Below the pieces are notes generated by a model, which did not search any database, had not been told where the DNA came from, and saw only the letters and a program-made list of their open reading frames with translations. From Pseudomonas sp. PDM05 (GTDB lineage: Bacteria; Pseudomonadota; Gammaproteobacteria; Pseudomonadales; Pseudomonadaceae), in the NCBI RefSeq assembly GCF_014851685.1, contig NZ_JACVAC010000002.1, positions 62,001 to 126,000 on the forward strand: DNA of 64,000 nucleotides. Direction: 5' to 3'. The position numbers and the translations under genes are program-made. Below are positions 17,490 through 28,425 of this stretch, piece by piece (positions within the stretch are counted from its first letter, which is position 1; every line of letters starts with the position of its first letter).

Positions 17490-18410
17490 ATGAGCGCAAG
17501 GCACTTTCTCTCTCTGATGGATTGCACGCCCGAAGAGCTGGTCAGCGTGATCCGTCGAGGCATTGAGCTTAAAGACCTGCGTAACCGCGGCGTACTGTTC
17601 GAGCCTTTGAAAAACCGCGTCCTCGGGATGATCTTCGAGAAATCGTCGACCCGCACCCGCCTGTCCTTCGAAGCCGGCATGATCCAGCTGGGTGGCCAGG
17701 CCATCTTCCTGTCACCGCGCGACACCCAACTGGGCCGTGGCGAGCCGATCAGCGATTGCGCGATCGTCATGTCGCGCATGCTTGATGCGGTGATGATCCG
17801 TACCTTCGCCCATAGCACCCTCACCGAATTCGCCGCCAACTCCCGCGTGCCCGTGATCAACGGCCTGTCCGACGACCTGCACCCGTGCCAGTTGCTGGCC
17901 GACATGCAAACCTTCCTTGAGCATCGCGGTTCGATCCAGGGCAAGACCGTGGCCTGGATCGGCGACGGCAACAACATGTGCAACAGCTATATAGAAGCGG
18001 CGATCCAGTTCGACTTCCAACTGCGCGTTGCCTGCCCGGAAGGCTACGAGCCTGACGCACGTTTCCTCGCACAGGCAGGTGAGCGCGTCACCGTCGTTCG
18101 AGACCCACGGGATGCCGTGATCGGCGCTCACCTGGTCAGCACCGACGTCTGGACCTCCATGGGCCAGGAAGACGAAACCGCCAAGCGCCTCGCGCTGTTC
18201 GCGCCGTTCCAGGTCACCCGTGCCCTGCTCGACCTGGCCGCGCCGGACGTGTTGTTCATGCACTGCCTGCCAGCCCACCGTGGCGAAGAAATCAGCCTCG
18301 ACCTGCTTGACGATTCGCGCTCCGTCGCCTGGGACCAGGCCGAAAACCGCCTGCACGCGCAGAAAGCCCTGCTCGAATTCCTCGTCCCGCCTTCGTACCA
18401 TCACGCATGA
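17490..18410 (+). CDS. argF: Ornithine carbamoyltransferase, anabolic
   Basis: The 306-residue enzyme converts ornithine and carbamoyl phosphate to citrulline. The carbamoyl-phosphate loop is SSTRTR (in [13 protein letters not shown]), with [11 protein letters not shown] in the middle and the ornithine-binding [11 protein letters not shown] near the end. ATG codons at 17487 and 17490 are adjacent; I use the second, which gives [11 protein letters not shown] and better spacing from AAAAAGG. Length fits the anabolic enzyme (catabolic ArcB is longer). The ABC ATPase gene overlaps its stop by four bases. Confidence 0.97.
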   Translation: MSARHFLSLMDCTPEELVSVIRRGIELKDLRNRGVLFEPLKNRVLGMIFEKSSTRTRLSFEAGMIQLGGQAIFLSPRDTQLGRGEPISDCAIVMSRMLDAVMIRTFAHSTLTEFAANSRVPVINGLSDDLHPCQLLADMQTFLEHRGSIQGKTVAWIGDGNNMCNSYIEAAIQFDFQLRVACPEGYEPDARFLAQAGERVTVVRDPRDAVIGAHLVSTDVWTSMGQEDETAKRLALFAPFQVTRALLDLAAPDVLFMHCLPAHRGEEISLDLLDDSRSVAWDQAENRLHAQKALLEFLVPPSYHHA

Positions 18411-19516
18411 GCCATCCACTCCTGCTGAACCTGCGCAATCTGGCATGCGGCTATCAAGATCAACGGGTGGTGCAGAACCTCAACCTGCACCTCAATGCCG
18501 GTGACATCGGTTGCCTGCTGGGCTCCTCGGGCTGCGGCAAAACCACTACCCTGCGGGCGATAGCCGGTTTCGAGCCGGTGCACGAAGGTGAAATCAGCCT
18601 GGCCGGCGAAGTGATCTCCAGCGCCGGTTTCACCCTGGCGCCGGAGAAACGTCGTATCGGCATGGTGTTCCAGGACTACGCACTGTTTCCCCACCTCAGC
18701 GTGGCGGACAACATCGCGTTCGGCATCCGCAAGCACCCGAAAAAAGACCACGTGGTCGCCGAACTGCTGGAACTGGTCAACCTGAAGAACCTCGGCAAAC
18801 GCTTCCCCCACGAGCTGTCCGGCGGCCAGCAGCAACGCGTTGCCCTCGCCCGCGCACTGGCGCCGGAGCCGCAACTGCTGCTGCTCGACGAACCCTTCTC
18901 CAACCTCGACGGCGAACTGCGGCGCAAGCTCAGCCACGAGGTGCGTGACATCCTCAAGGTCCGGGGCACCAGTGCGATTCTGGTCACCCACGACCAGGAA
19001 GAAGCGTTCGCCGTGAGCGACCAGGTCGGTGTATTCAAGGAAGGCCGCCTGGAGCAATGGGACACGCCCTACAACCTCTATCACGAGCCGCAGACCCCGT
19101 ACGTCGCCAGTTTTATCGGCCAGGGGTATTTTATCCGCGGCCAATTGAGCACACCGGAGTCGGTCAGCACCGAACTGGGTGAACTGCGCGGCAATCGCGC
19201 CTACACCTGGCCAACGGGTGGCGCGGTGGATGTTCTGCTGCGTCCGGATGACCTCGTGTATGCGCCGGACAGCGCGTTGAAAGCGCGCATCGTCGGCAAG
19301 ACGTTCCTCGGTGCGTCGACCTTGTACCGACTGCAACTGCCGACGGGCGCGCAGCTGGAGTCGATCTTCCCGAGCCATGCGGACCATCAGCTCGGCGCGG
19401 ATGTAGGGATTCGGGTGGCGGCGGAACATCTGGTGCTGTTCCAGGCTTCGGGCAGCGTTGCGGCGCAGATTCCCCAATCCGAATCAGGCGTAAGACGCTA
19501 CAGCCCGGCCACCTGA
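18407..19516 (+). CDS. ABC transporter ATP-binding protein, orphan (FbpC/PotA type)
   Basis: The 369-residue ATPase has Walker [10 protein letters not shown] (39-47), signature [15 protein letters not shown], Walker [13 protein letters not shown] and switch His in [10 protein letters not shown]-terminal TOBE-like regulatory domain (residues ~240-345) resembles importers for ferric iron, polyamines or sulfate. The start overlaps the argF stop (ATGA), so the two are coupled, an arrangement also seen in P. aeruginosa. No permease or binding protein is nearby. The substrate cannot be told from sequence. Confidence 0.9.
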   Translation: MSHPLLLNLRNLACGYQDQRVVQNLNLHLNAGDIGCLLGSSGCGKTTTLRAIAGFEPVHEGEISLAGEVISSAGFTLAPEKRRIGMVFQDYALFPHLSVADNIAFGIRKHPKKDHVVAELLELVNLKNLGKRFPHELSGGQQQRVALARALAPEPQLLLLDEPFSNLDGELRRKLSHEVRDILKVRGTSAILVTHDQEEAFAVSDQVGVFKEGRLEQWDTPYNLYHEPQTPYVASFIGQGYFIRGQLSTPESVSTELGELRGNRAYTWPTGGAVDVLLRPDDLVYAPDSALKARIVGKTFLGASTLYRLQLPTGAQLESIFPSHADHQLGADVGIRVAAEHLVLFQASGSVAAQIPQSESGVRRYSPAT

Positions 19517-19535
19517 AGACACCGGCTCAAAAAAA

Positions 19536-19622
19536 GTGGGAGCGGGCTTGCTCGCGAATGCGGCTTATCAGTGATGACTGTATCGACTGAAACTCTGCAT
19601 TCGCGAGCAAGCCCGCTCCCAC
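19536..19622. repeat. REPIN doublet, GTGGGAGCGGGCTTGC type
   Basis: Inverted arms beginning GTGGGAGCGGGCTTGCTCGC and ending in the complement enclose a ~30-base loop between convergent genes. Related copies are at 32949, 37383, 43307 and 46252. Confidence 0.9.
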
Positions 19623-19652
19623 ATTTTGATCCAGGTACACCCCAGCGTAGGT

Positions 19653-20123
19653 TTACGCCCGGCCAATCGGCGCAAATTTGGCCTGGGTGTGCTCCGCCAG
19701 CACCGCCGCCGACAGTTCCACTTCAAGCCCCCGCCTCCCCGCACTGACAAAAATCGTCGCAAACGGCTGCGCCGTTTCATCGATAAACGTGCGTAAACGC
19801 TTCTTCTGCCCCAACGGACTGATCCCCCCCAGCAGGTACCCGGTAAAGCGCTGCGCTGCCGCCGGGTCGGCCATTTCGACTTTTTTCACCCCCGCCGCCT
19901 GCGCCAGGGCCTTCAGGTCCAGACTTCCGACGACCGGCACCACCGCCACCAACAATTCACCCTTCTCGCTGCTGGCCAGCAAGGTCTTGAACACCTGCGC
20001 CGGATCAAGTCCCAACTTTTCCGCGGCTTCCAGGCCATAGGAAGCGGCCTTGGGGTCATGTTCATAACTGTGGATGTGATGTTCGGCGCGAACTTTTTTC
20101 AACAGGTCCAATGCAGGGGTCAT
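19653..20123 (-). CDS. ybaK: YbaK/EbsC-family Cys-tRNA(Pro) deacylase
   Basis: The 156-residue protein is a free-standing trans-editing domain that hydrolyses mischarged Cys-tRNA-Pro. Family features are the [18 protein letters not shown] strand, [20 protein letters not shown] with the key Lys, and [17 protein letters not shown] start at [10 protein letters not shown] (20123). The frame runs 36 codons further but without family similarity. It is divergent from glpF, which is 326 bases away. Confidence 0.93.
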   Translation of the reverse strand: MTPALDLLKKVRAEHHIHSYEHDPKAASYGLEAAEKLGLDPAQVFKTLLASSEKGELLVAVVPVVGSLDLKALAQAAGVKKVEMADPAAAQRFTGYLLGGISPLGQKKRLRTFIDETAQPFATIFVSAGRRGLEVELSAAVLAEHTQAKFAPIGRA

Positions 20124-20249
20124 GCTGGCTCCAAGCGTGGCAAACAGATCGCCAATTCTAGGCCAACCCCACGTAAAACGCTCTACTGCGCGCACTTTGG
20201 CAAACACACACAACGTTACAAGCGTGATCATTCATCAGGTCAATAGTTT

Positions 20250-20319
20250 GAAAGTGACCAATGGTTCACTTTCGACCTTTGACAGCAGTGATTCTTGTCT
20301 ATATTTTTTCGTTTCCGAA
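20250..20319 (+). promoter_or_regulatory. glpF promoter region with operator-like palindromes
   Basis: TTGACA (20279-20284), a 17-base spacer and TATTTT (20302-20307) form a good sigma70 promoter about 130 bases before glpF. Just upstream, GAAAGTGA (20250-20257) and TCACTTTC (20266-20273) form a palindrome with perfect 8-base arms. Overlapping the start site, TTCG (20308) and CGAA (20316) resemble spaced GlpR half-sites. Regulator assignment is inference. The rest of the 326-base gap (20124-20449) shows nothing clear. Confidence 0.6.
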
Positions 20320-20449
20320 TACTGTAGGAATAGACCTGCAACATTCGAGCAGTAAGCCGTGTCCGGGATGGGGATCCTTGCCACGGTGAAAATCGCGCAA
20401 CGCCCCGTTGAGGTCGTGCGCCAGACAAGAACAACAACTGAGGTTTTCC

Positions 20450-21307
20450 ATGACAACTGCTCTTCAACAGCCTTCACTTTCGAGCCAATGCATGGCCGAA
20501 TTCCTGGGCACTGCGCTTCTGATCTTCTTCGGTACAGGGTGTGTCGCTGCGCTCAAGGTCGCGGGTGCCAGCTTTGGTTTGTGGGAAATCAGCATTATCT
20601 GGGGGATCGGCGTCAGCATGGCGATCTACCTGAGCGCCGGTATTTCCGGGGCTCACCTCAACCCGGCGGTAAGTATCGCCCTGTGTATTTTCGCCGATTT
20701 CGAAAAGCGCAAACTGCCCTTCTACATCCTCGCCCAGATCGCCGGCGCCTTTTGCGCCGCGGCCTTGGTGTACACGCTCTACAGCAACCTGTTTTTCGAT
20801 TACGAACAAACCCACCATATGGTGCGCGGCTCACAAGCCAGCCTGGAATTGGCCTCGGTGTTCTCCACCTACCCCCATGCGCTGCTGAGCACCGCCCAGG
20901 CGTTCCTGGTGGAAATGGTCATCACCGCGATCCTGATGGGCGTGATCATGGCCTTGACCGATGACAACAACGGCCTGCCACGCGGCCCGCTGGCCCCACT
21001 GCTGATCGGCCTGTTGATTGCGGTGATCGGCAGCGCCATGGGCCCACTGACCGGTTTCGCGATGAACCCGGCGCGGGATCTGGGGCCCAAGCTGATGACC
21101 TTTTTCGCTGGCTGGGGTGAAATAGCCTTCACCGGCGGCCGCGACATTCCTTATTTCCTGGTGCCGATTTTCGGCCCGATCGTGGGTGCATGCCTCGGCG
21201 CCGCGGCCTATCGCGGGCTGATTGCCCGCCATCTGCCGAGCGCCGCACCTGCTGCAGTTGAAGAAACACCTGACACGGCTGTCAACGGCAAGACCCGTAT
21301 TTCCTGA
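20450..21307 (+). CDS. glpF: Glycerol facilitator, aquaglyceroporin
   Basis: The 285-residue inner-membrane MIP channel lets glycerol diffuse into the cell. Both pore motifs are present: NPA in SGAHLNPAVSIA and NPARD in GFAMNPARDLGPKL. About six hydrophobic helices are visible. I start at MTTALQQPSL (20450); the frame begins 14 codons upstream without a better ribosome site. It is the first gene of glpF-glpK-glpR, with 78 bases to glpK. Confidence 0.96.
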   Translation: MTTALQQPSLSSQCMAEFLGTALLIFFGTGCVAALKVAGASFGLWEISIIWGIGVSMAIYLSAGISGAHLNPAVSIALCIFADFEKRKLPFYILAQIAGAFCAAALVYTLYSNLFFDYEQTHHMVRGSQASLELASVFSTYPHALLSTAQAFLVEMVITAILMGVIMALTDDNNGLPRGPLAPLLIGLLIAVIGSAMGPLTGFAMNPARDLGPKLMTFFAGWGEIAFTGGRDIPYFLVPIFGPIVGACLGAAAYRGLIARHLPSAAPAAVEETPDTAVNGKTRIS

Positions 21308-21352
21308 TAGCGCCAGCCTGGACCCACCTGCCCTTTTTGCGGCCCAGGCTGA

Positions 21353-22891
<1,539 letters not shown>

Positions 22892-22974
22892 GCCAACATC
22901 CGGTTGTAACTGGCAGGGAGCAGATTCCTGCGTCATCATGGGCCACTTTTGTATGGCAGCCCAAAGGACGCCCA

Positions 22975-23730
22975 ATGAATCTGCCTCCCCGCCAACAACA
23001 AATCCTCGAACTGGTCCGCGAACGCGGCTACGTCAGCATCGAGGAAATGGCGCAGCTATTCGTCGTCACCCCGCAAACCATCCGCCGCGATATCAACCAG
23101 CTGGCGGACGCCAATCTGCTGCGCCGCTACCACGGCGGCGCGGCCTATGACTCCAGTGTCGAAAACACCGCATACGCCATGCGGGCCGACCAGATGCGCG
23201 ACGAGAAACAGCGCATCGGCGAAGCCATCGCCGCGCAGATCCCCGATCACGCCTCGTTGTTCATCAATATCGGCACCACCACCGAATCCATCGCCCGTGC
23301 GCTGCTCAACCACAGCCACCTGAAAATCATCACCAACAACCTCAACGTCGCCAGCATGCTCAGCGCGAAGGACGACTTCGATGTGCTGCTGACCGGCGGT
23401 AATGTGCGGCGTGACGGTGGCGTGGTGGGTCAGGCCAGTGTGGATTTCATCAACCAGTTCAAGGTGGATTTCGCCTTGGTGGGCATCAGCGGCATCGATG
23501 AAGACGGCAGCCTGCTGGACTTTGACTATCAGGAAGTACGGGTTTCCCAGGCGATCATCGCCAATGCCCGTCAGGTGATCCTGGCGGCGGACTCCAGCAA
23601 ATTCGGGCGCAATGCCATGATTCGCCTGGGGCCGATCAGCCTGGTGGATTGTTTGGTCACCGATCAGCAGCCGGTGCCAGCGTTGGTGCAGCTTTTGAAT
23701 CAACACAAAGTCCGCCTGGAAGTCGTCTGA
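22975..23730 (+). CDS. glpR: Glycerol-3-phosphate regulon repressor GlpR
   Basis: This 251-residue DeoR-family repressor has an N-terminal helix-turn-helix ([38 protein letters not shown], cut here by description only) and a C-terminal effector domain ([31 protein letters not shown]). In Pseudomonas GlpR represses glpFK and glpD and responds to glycerol 3-phosphate. It is 83 bases after glpK. A long REPIN immediately follows, separating it from glpD. Confidence 0.95.
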   Translation: MNLPPRQQQILELVRERGYVSIEEMAQLFVVTPQTIRRDINQLADANLLRRYHGGAAYDSSVENTAYAMRADQMRDEKQRIGEAIAAQIPDHASLFINIGTTTESIARALLNHSHLKIITNNLNVASMLSAKDDFDVLLTGGNVRRDGGVVGQASVDFINQFKVDFALVGISGIDEDGSLLDFDYQEVRVSQAIIANARQVILAADSSKFGRNAMIRLGPISLVDCLVTDQQPVPALVQLLNQHKVRLEVV

Positions 23731-23732
23731 CT

Positions 23733-23866
23733 GTAGTGAGCGGGCTTGCCCCGCGCTGGGGGGGCGAAGCCGCCCCAAATCCAACCGCCGCGGTCTTACT
23801 GATACACCGAGGTGCCTGGGTTTAGGGCGGCTTCGCCCCCCAGCGCGGGGCAAGCCCGCTCACTAC
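23733..23866. repeat. REPIN doublet, long type, second copy
   Basis: This is almost the same as the element at 12531-12663 in both arms and in the loop (shared AAATCCAACCGCC and ACTGATACACCGAGGTGCC). One extra G is present in the left arm. It starts two bases after the glpR stop. Confidence 0.9.
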
Positions 23867-23974
23867 ACAAGTATCTCCACTCACCCATACATGTTCACAA
23901 ATTTTCCTTTGCCTGTCCTTCGATGAGTTTTTTCAATCGAAGTTGACTGGCTGTGCCCGCGTTTATCAGCTACC

Positions 23975-24006
23975 ATTTTCGCAAATGAACATTAATGTTC
24001 GAATTC
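23975..24006 (+). promoter_or_regulatory. Putative GlpR operator upstream of glpD
   Basis: GAACATTAATGTTC (23987-24000) is a perfect palindrome. AATGTTCG (23994-24001) equals the half-site of the E. coli GlpR operator, and TTTTCG lies at 23976-23981. It begins about 30-60 bases before the glpD start, a position suited to repression. The binding protein is inferred from the neighbouring glpR. Confidence 0.55.
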
Positions 24007-24032
24007 CAAGATAAAAATCGCGAGGCCAGCCG

Positions 24033-25571
24033 ATGAACCCTTCCACCTTGCCTGCCCCACCGCTTGCCGAAGTCTATGACGTGGCCGTTATCGGCGGCGG
24101 GATCAATGGCGTCGGTATTGCAGCAGACGCAGCCGGGCGCGGTTTGTCGGTATTCCTTTGCGAAAAGGACGACCTGGCCAGCCACACCTCTTCCGCCAGC
24201 AGCAAGCTGATCCACGGCGGCCTGCGCTACCTCGAACATTACGAATTCCGTCTGGTGCGCGAAGCCCTCGCCGAACGTGAAGTGCTGCTGGCCAAGGCGC
24301 CGCACATCGTCAAGCAAATGCGCTTCGTGCTACCGCACCGCCCACACCTGCGTCCGGCCTGGATGATTCGCGCGGGCCTGTTCCTCTACGATCACCTGGG
24401 CAAGCGTGAAAAGCTGGCAGGTTCGAAAAGCCTCAAGTTCGGCCCGGACAGCCCGCTGAAAAGCGAAATCACCAAAGGCTTCGAATACTCCGACTGCTGG
24501 GTCGATGACGCCCGCCTCGTAGTCCTGAACGCCATGGCCGCCCGCGAAAAAGGCGCGCACATCCACACCCAGACCCGTTGCATCAGCGCACACCGCAGCA
24601 ACGGCATGTGGGAAATGAACATGGAACGCGCCGATGGCAGCCTGTTCTCGATCCGTGCCCGTGCACTGGTGAACGCGGCCGGCCCATGGGTCGCCAAGTT
24701 CATCAAGGATGACCTGAAGCTGGATTCGCCCTACGGCATCCGCCTGATCCAGGGCAGCCACCTGATCGTGCCGAAACTCTACGAAGGCGCCCACGCGCAC
24801 ATCCTGCAGAACGAAGACCAGCGCATCGTCTTCACCATTCCGTACCTCAACCACCTGACCATCATCGGCACCACCGACCGCGAATACACCGGCGACCCGG
24901 CTGCAGTTGCGATCACCGAAGGTGAAACCGACTACATGCTCAAGGTGGTCAACGCCCACTTCAAGCAACAGCTGAGCCGCGATGACATCGTCCACACCTA
25001 CTCCGGTGTGCGCCCGCTGTGCAACGATGAGTCGGACAACCCGTCGGCCATCACCCGCGACTACACCCTGGCGTTGTCCGGCGGCACGGGCGAGGCGCCG
25101 ATCCTGTCGGTGTTCGGTGGCAAGCTGACCACCTACCGCAAGCTCGCCGAATCGGCGATGGCGCAACTGGCCCCGTACTTCACCCAGATGCGTCCGAGCT
25201 GGACCGCCAAGGCCAGCCTGCCCGGCGGCGAAGACATGACCACGCCAGAAGCGCTGGCCGAAGCGATTCGCCAGAAGTTCGAATGGGTACCGAGCGAAAT
25301 CGCACGCCGCTGGTCCACCACCTACGGCAGCCGCACCTGGCGCCTGCTGGAAGGCGTACAGTCGCTGGCCGACCTGGGCGAACACCTGGGTGGTGGCCTG
25401 TACACCCGCGAAGTCGACTACCTGTGCACCGAAGAATGGGCGACCCAATCCCAGGACGTATTGTGGCGTCGCACCAAGCTTGGCCTGTTCACCACACCGG
25501 AAGAACACGCCAACGTGCAGCGTTACCTGTCCAAGGTTGAGCACAATCGCGGCAAGATCGAAGCGGCCTGA
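24033..25571 (+). CDS. glpD: Aerobic glycerol-3-phosphate dehydrogenase
   Basis: The 512-residue peripheral membrane flavoenzyme oxidises glycerol 3-phosphate to dihydroxyacetone phosphate and feeds electrons to ubiquinone. The FAD-binding Rossmann motif VIGGGINGVGIAADAAGRG is near residue 14. Further motifs are SSKLIHGGLRYLEHYEFRLV, RALVNAAGPW and GGKLTTYRKLAE. Length is standard. It forms its own unit behind the putative GlpR operator and ends at a strong terminator. In P. aeruginosa glpM follows glpD directly; here glpM is 7 kb away. Confidence 0.98.
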   Translation: MNPSTLPAPPLAEVYDVAVIGGGINGVGIAADAAGRGLSVFLCEKDDLASHTSSASSKLIHGGLRYLEHYEFRLVREALAEREVLLAKAPHIVKQMRFVLPHRPHLRPAWMIRAGLFLYDHLGKREKLAGSKSLKFGPDSPLKSEITKGFEYSDCWVDDARLVVLNAMAAREKGAHIHTQTRCISAHRSNGMWEMNMERADGSLFSIRARALVNAAGPWVAKFIKDDLKLDSPYGIRLIQGSHLIVPKLYEGAHAHILQNEDQRIVFTIPYLNHLTIIGTTDREYTGDPAAVAITEGETDYMLKVVNAHFKQQLSRDDIVHTYSGVRPLCNDESDNPSAITRDYTLALSGGTGEAPILSVFGGKLTTYRKLAESAMAQLAPYFTQMRPSWTAKASLPGGEDMTTPEALAEAIRQKFEWVPSEIARRWSTTYGSRTWRLLEGVQSLADLGEHLGGGLYTREVDYLCTEEWATQSQDVLWRRTKLGLFTTPEEHANVQRYLSKVEHNRGKIEAA

Positions 25572-25585
25572 CCGCTCAGTCTTGC

Positions 25586-25622
25586 AAAAAGCCCCTGTGC
25601 CGTGAGGTCCAGGGGCTTTTTT
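25586..25622 (+). terminator. Rho-independent terminator of glpD
   Basis: AAAAAGCCCCTG and CAGGGGCTTTTTT flank an 11-base loop, 15 bases after the stop. Confidence 0.92.
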
Positions 25623-25637
25623 ATGCCTGCCTTGCCA

Positions 25638-25682
25638 TTCGGTTTTCCGAACGCCAACCCCACGGCTATTCGGTTTGCCGGA
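25638..25682 (+). promoter_or_regulatory. Two AauR-type binding sites
   Basis: TTCGG-TTTT-CCGAA (25638-25651) is a perfect match to the inverted repeat TTCGG-N4-CCGAA known for AauR in P. putida. TTCGG-TTTG-CCGGA (25669-25682) has one mismatch. Centre-to-centre spacing is 31 bases, three helical turns. They lie 80-120 bases above a sigma54 promoter, as enhancer sites should. Confidence 0.88.
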
Positions 25683-25758
25683 CCAAACCTAAGAAAATTC
25701 GCTACCAACCAAACTTAATCACCATATAAATCAACTGCTTAACCTTTAAGTACTGGTC

Positions 25759-25774
25759 TGGCACGACTCATGCT
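25759..25774 (+). promoter_or_regulatory. sigma54 promoter of aatJ
   Basis: TGGCAC-GACTC-ATGCT has the invariant GG and GC with correct -24/-12 spacing. It lies about 110 bases before the aatJ start and just after the AauR boxes. Confidence 0.88.
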
Positions 25775-25886
25775 CTACACTCCATGACGATTGCCTGAGA
25801 CGCCTCAGGAGCCGTTACGGGCATTCGCTGTACAAGAGAGCCGTCTAGCCGGCTTCATAAAAAAAACAAATGTCGAGGAAGTATTG

Positions 25887-26813
25887 ATGCGCATCGTTCC
25901 CCATATCCTGGGCGCAGCTATCGCTGCTGCTCTGATCAGCACTCCAGTATTCGCCGCCGAACTCACCGGCACGCTGAAAAAAATCAACGACTCCGGCACC
26001 ATCACCCTCGGGCACCGCGACAGTTCCATTCCGTTTTCCTACATCGCGGATGGTTCGGGCAAGCCAGTGGGCTACTCCCACGACATTCAGTTGGCCATCG
26101 TCGAAGCCCTGAAGAAAGACCTCAACAAACCCGATCTGCAGGCCAAATACAACCTGGTCACATCGCAGACCCGTATTCCATTGGTTCAGAACGGCACCGT
26201 CGATATCGAGTGCGGTTCCACCACCAACAACGCCGAACGCGCCCAGCAAGTTGACTTCACCATCAACATGTTTGAAATCGGCACCCGCCTGCTGGTCAAG
26301 AAAGACAAGGACGGCAAACCGTCCTACAGCGACTTTGCCGACCTGAAAGGCAAGAACGTCGTGACCACCGCCGGCACCACGTCCGAGCGCATCATCAAGG
26401 CGATGAACGCCGACAAGCAGATGGGCATGAACATCATCTCCGCCAAAGACCACGGCGAATCCTTCCAGATGCTGGAAAGCGGCCGTGCCGTAGCGTTCAT
26501 GATGGACGACGCACTGCTGGCCGGTGAAGAAGCCAAGGCCAAGAAGCCGGACGACTGGGTCATCACCGGTACTCCGCAGTCTTTCGAAGCCTACGCGTGC
26601 ATGGTGCGTAAAGACGACCCAGCCTTCAAAAAGGCCGTGGATGACGCCATCGTCGGCCTGTACAAGTCCGGCGAAATCAACAAGATCTACGCCAAGTGGT
26701 TCGAAAGCCCGATCCCACCAAAAGGCCTGAACCTCAACTTCCCGATGAGCGACAAGGTCAAGGAACTGATCAAGAACCCGACCGACAAGCCGGCTCCGGA
26801 AGTAAAGATCTAA
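25887..26813 (+). CDS. aatJ: Glutamate/aspartate ABC transporter, periplasmic binding protein
   Basis: The 308-residue solute-binding protein (GltI/AatJ type) captures glutamate, glutamine and aspartate. A signal peptide is visible (MRIVPHILGAAIAAALISTP, cleaved near VFAAE). The family core includes LGHRDSSIPFSYI, QTRIPLVQNGTVDIECGSTTNN, VVTTAGTTSERIIK and ESFQMLESGRAVAFMMDDALL. I start at MRIVPH (25887) behind GAGGAAGT; the open frame extends further upstream across the sigma54 region. It is first in aatJQMP and is followed by a stem-loop that may stabilise or limit read-through to the permeases. Confidence 0.95.
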   Translation: MRIVPHILGAAIAAALISTPVFAAELTGTLKKINDSGTITLGHRDSSIPFSYIADGSGKPVGYSHDIQLAIVEALKKDLNKPDLQAKYNLVTSQTRIPLVQNGTVDIECGSTTNNAERAQQVDFTINMFEIGTRLLVKKDKDGKPSYSDFADLKGKNVVTTAGTTSERIIKAMNADKQMGMNIISAKDHGESFQMLESGRAVAFMMDDALLAGEEAKAKKPDDWVITGTPQSFEAYACMVRKDDPAFKKAVDDAIVGLYKSGEINKIYAKWFESPIPPKGLNLNFPMSDKVKELIKNPTDKPAPEVKI

Positions 26814-26832
26814 AACCTGACTAACCTTATCT

Positions 26833-26858
26833 CCTGAGGGAGCCAACCCTCCCTCAGG
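26833..26858 (+). repeat. Stem-loop between aatJ and aatQ
   Basis: CCTGAGGGAG-ccaacc-CTCCCTCAGG, 10-base perfect arms with no T run after it. Such hairpins behind binding-protein genes often raise their mRNA level relative to the permease genes; that role is inference here. Confidence 0.7.
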
Positions 26859-27007
26859 CGTCTGTTACTACCTGCTGGCTTTTATTTGGAACACTCGACC
26901 TGGCGGTTTTCGAGCCGATCTTGTGTGCCTGGCGTTCACCGCCGGGCGGGAATGGATTTTCCCCAAGCGGGTGCTTGTACATCGATCGACTTCGAGGGGA
27001 GACCCTA

Positions 27008-27754
27008 ATGAATTACAACTGGGACTGGGGCGTGTTCTTCAAGTCCACCGGCGTGGGCGGCGAGACCTATCTCGACTGGTACATCGCCGGCTTGGGCTGG
27101 ACCATCGCCATCGCTGTCGTGGCATGGATTATCGCCTTGCTGCTGGGCTCCATTCTGGGGGTCATGCGCACCGTGCCAAACCGCATCGTATCGGGCATCG
27201 CGACCTGCTACGTGGAACTGTTTCGTAACGTGCCGCTGCTGGTGCAGCTGTTCATCTGGTACTTCCTGATCCCCGACCTGCTGCCGCAAAACCTGCAGGA
27301 CTGGTACAAGCAAGACCTCAACCCGACCACCTCGGCCTACCTGAGCGTCGTGGTGTGCCTGGGCCTGTTCACCGCAGCGCGGGTGTGCGAGCAAGTGCGG
27401 ACCGGTATCCAGGCGCTGCCACGCGGCCAGGAATCCGCCGCGCGCGCCATGGGCTTCAAGCTGCCGCAGATCTACTGGAACGTGCTGCTGCCCCAGGCCT
27501 ACCGGATCATCATTCCGCCGCTCACCTCGGAATTCCTCAACGTCTTCAAGAACTCCTCCGTGGCGTCCTTGATCGGCCTGATGGAACTGCTGGCGCAAAC
27601 CAAGCAGACCGCCGAGTTCTCGGCCAACCTGTTTGAAGCCTTCACCCTGGCTACGCTGATCTACTTCACCCTGAACATGAGCCTGATGTTGCTCATGCGC
27701 ATGGTCGAGAAGAAAGTCGCGGTGCCCGGCCTGATCTCCGTGGGGGGTAAATAA
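27008..27754 (+). CDS. aatQ: Glutamate/aspartate ABC transporter permease AatQ
   Basis: The 248-residue inner-membrane permease of the His/Glu family (GltJ type) has about five helices. The ATPase-contact loop QVRTGIQALPRGQESAARAMGFKLPQ (given in part as EQVRTGIQALPRGQ) and RIIIPPLTSEFLNVFKNSS are visible. The chosen ATG (27008) follows CGAGGGGAGACCCTA. The frame is open 29 codons further upstream, but that part is not hydrophobic and precedes the ribosome site. Its stop overlaps the aatM start by one base. Confidence 0.95.
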   Translation: MNYNWDWGVFFKSTGVGGETYLDWYIAGLGWTIAIAVVAWIIALLLGSILGVMRTVPNRIVSGIATCYVELFRNVPLLVQLFIWYFLIPDLLPQNLQDWYKQDLNPTTSAYLSVVVCLGLFTAARVCEQVRTGIQALPRGQESAARAMGFKLPQIYWNVLLPQAYRIIIPPLTSEFLNVFKNSSVASLIGLMELLAQTKQTAEFSANLFEAFTLATLIYFTLNMSLMLLMRMVEKKVAVPGLISVGGK

Positions 27755-28425
27755 TGGAACTCGATTTCAGCGGCATCATCCCCGCCATCCCAGGCCTGTG
27801 GAACGGCATGGTCATGACCTTGAAGTTGATGGTCATGGGCGTGGTCGGCGGCATCGCCCTTGGTACGGTCCTGGCGTTGATGCGCCTGTCGTCCAGCAAG
27901 CTGCTGTCGCGCCTGGCCGGCGCTTATGTGAACTACTTCCGTTCGATCCCGTTGCTGTTGGTGATCACCTGGTTCTACCTGGCGGTGCCGTTCGTGCTGC
28001 GCTGGATCACCGGCGAAGACACCCCGATCGGCGCGTTCACCTCCTGCGTCGTGGCCTTCATGATGTTCGAAGCCGCGTACTTCTGTGAAATCGTGCGGGC
28101 CGGCGTGCAGTCGATCCCCAAGGGCCAGATGGGTGCGGCGCAAGCGATGGGCATGACCTATGGTCAGACCATGCGCCTGATCATCCTGCCCCAGGCGTTC
28201 CGCAAGATGACCCCGTTGCTGCTGCAACAGTCGATCATCCTGTTCCAGGACACTTCGCTGGTCTACACCGTGGGCCTGGTGGACTTCCTCAACTCCGCCC
28301 GCTCCAACGGCGACATCATCGGCCGCTCCAATGAGTTCCTGATCTTCGCCGGTGTCGTCTACTTCATCATCAGCTTTTCCGCCTCGCTGCTGGTCAAGCG
28401 TCTGCAAAAAAGGTTTGCCGTATGA
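27754..28425 (+). CDS. aatM: Glutamate/aspartate ABC transporter permease AatM
   Basis: The 223-residue second permease subunit (GltK type) pairs with AatQ. The EAA loop is [20 protein letters not shown] and [19 protein letters not shown]; about five membrane helices are seen. It is translationally coupled on both sides: TAATG with aatQ and ATGA with aatP. Confidence 0.95.
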   Translation: MELDFSGIIPAIPGLWNGMVMTLKLMVMGVVGGIALGTVLALMRLSSSKLLSRLAGAYVNYFRSIPLLLVITWFYLAVPFVLRWITGEDTPIGAFTSCVVAFMMFEAAYFCEIVRAGVQSIPKGQMGAAQAMGMTYGQTMRLIILPQAFRKMTPLLLQQSIILFQDTSLVYTVGLVDFLNSARSNGDIIGRSNEFLIFAGVVYFIISFSASLLVKRLQKRFAV

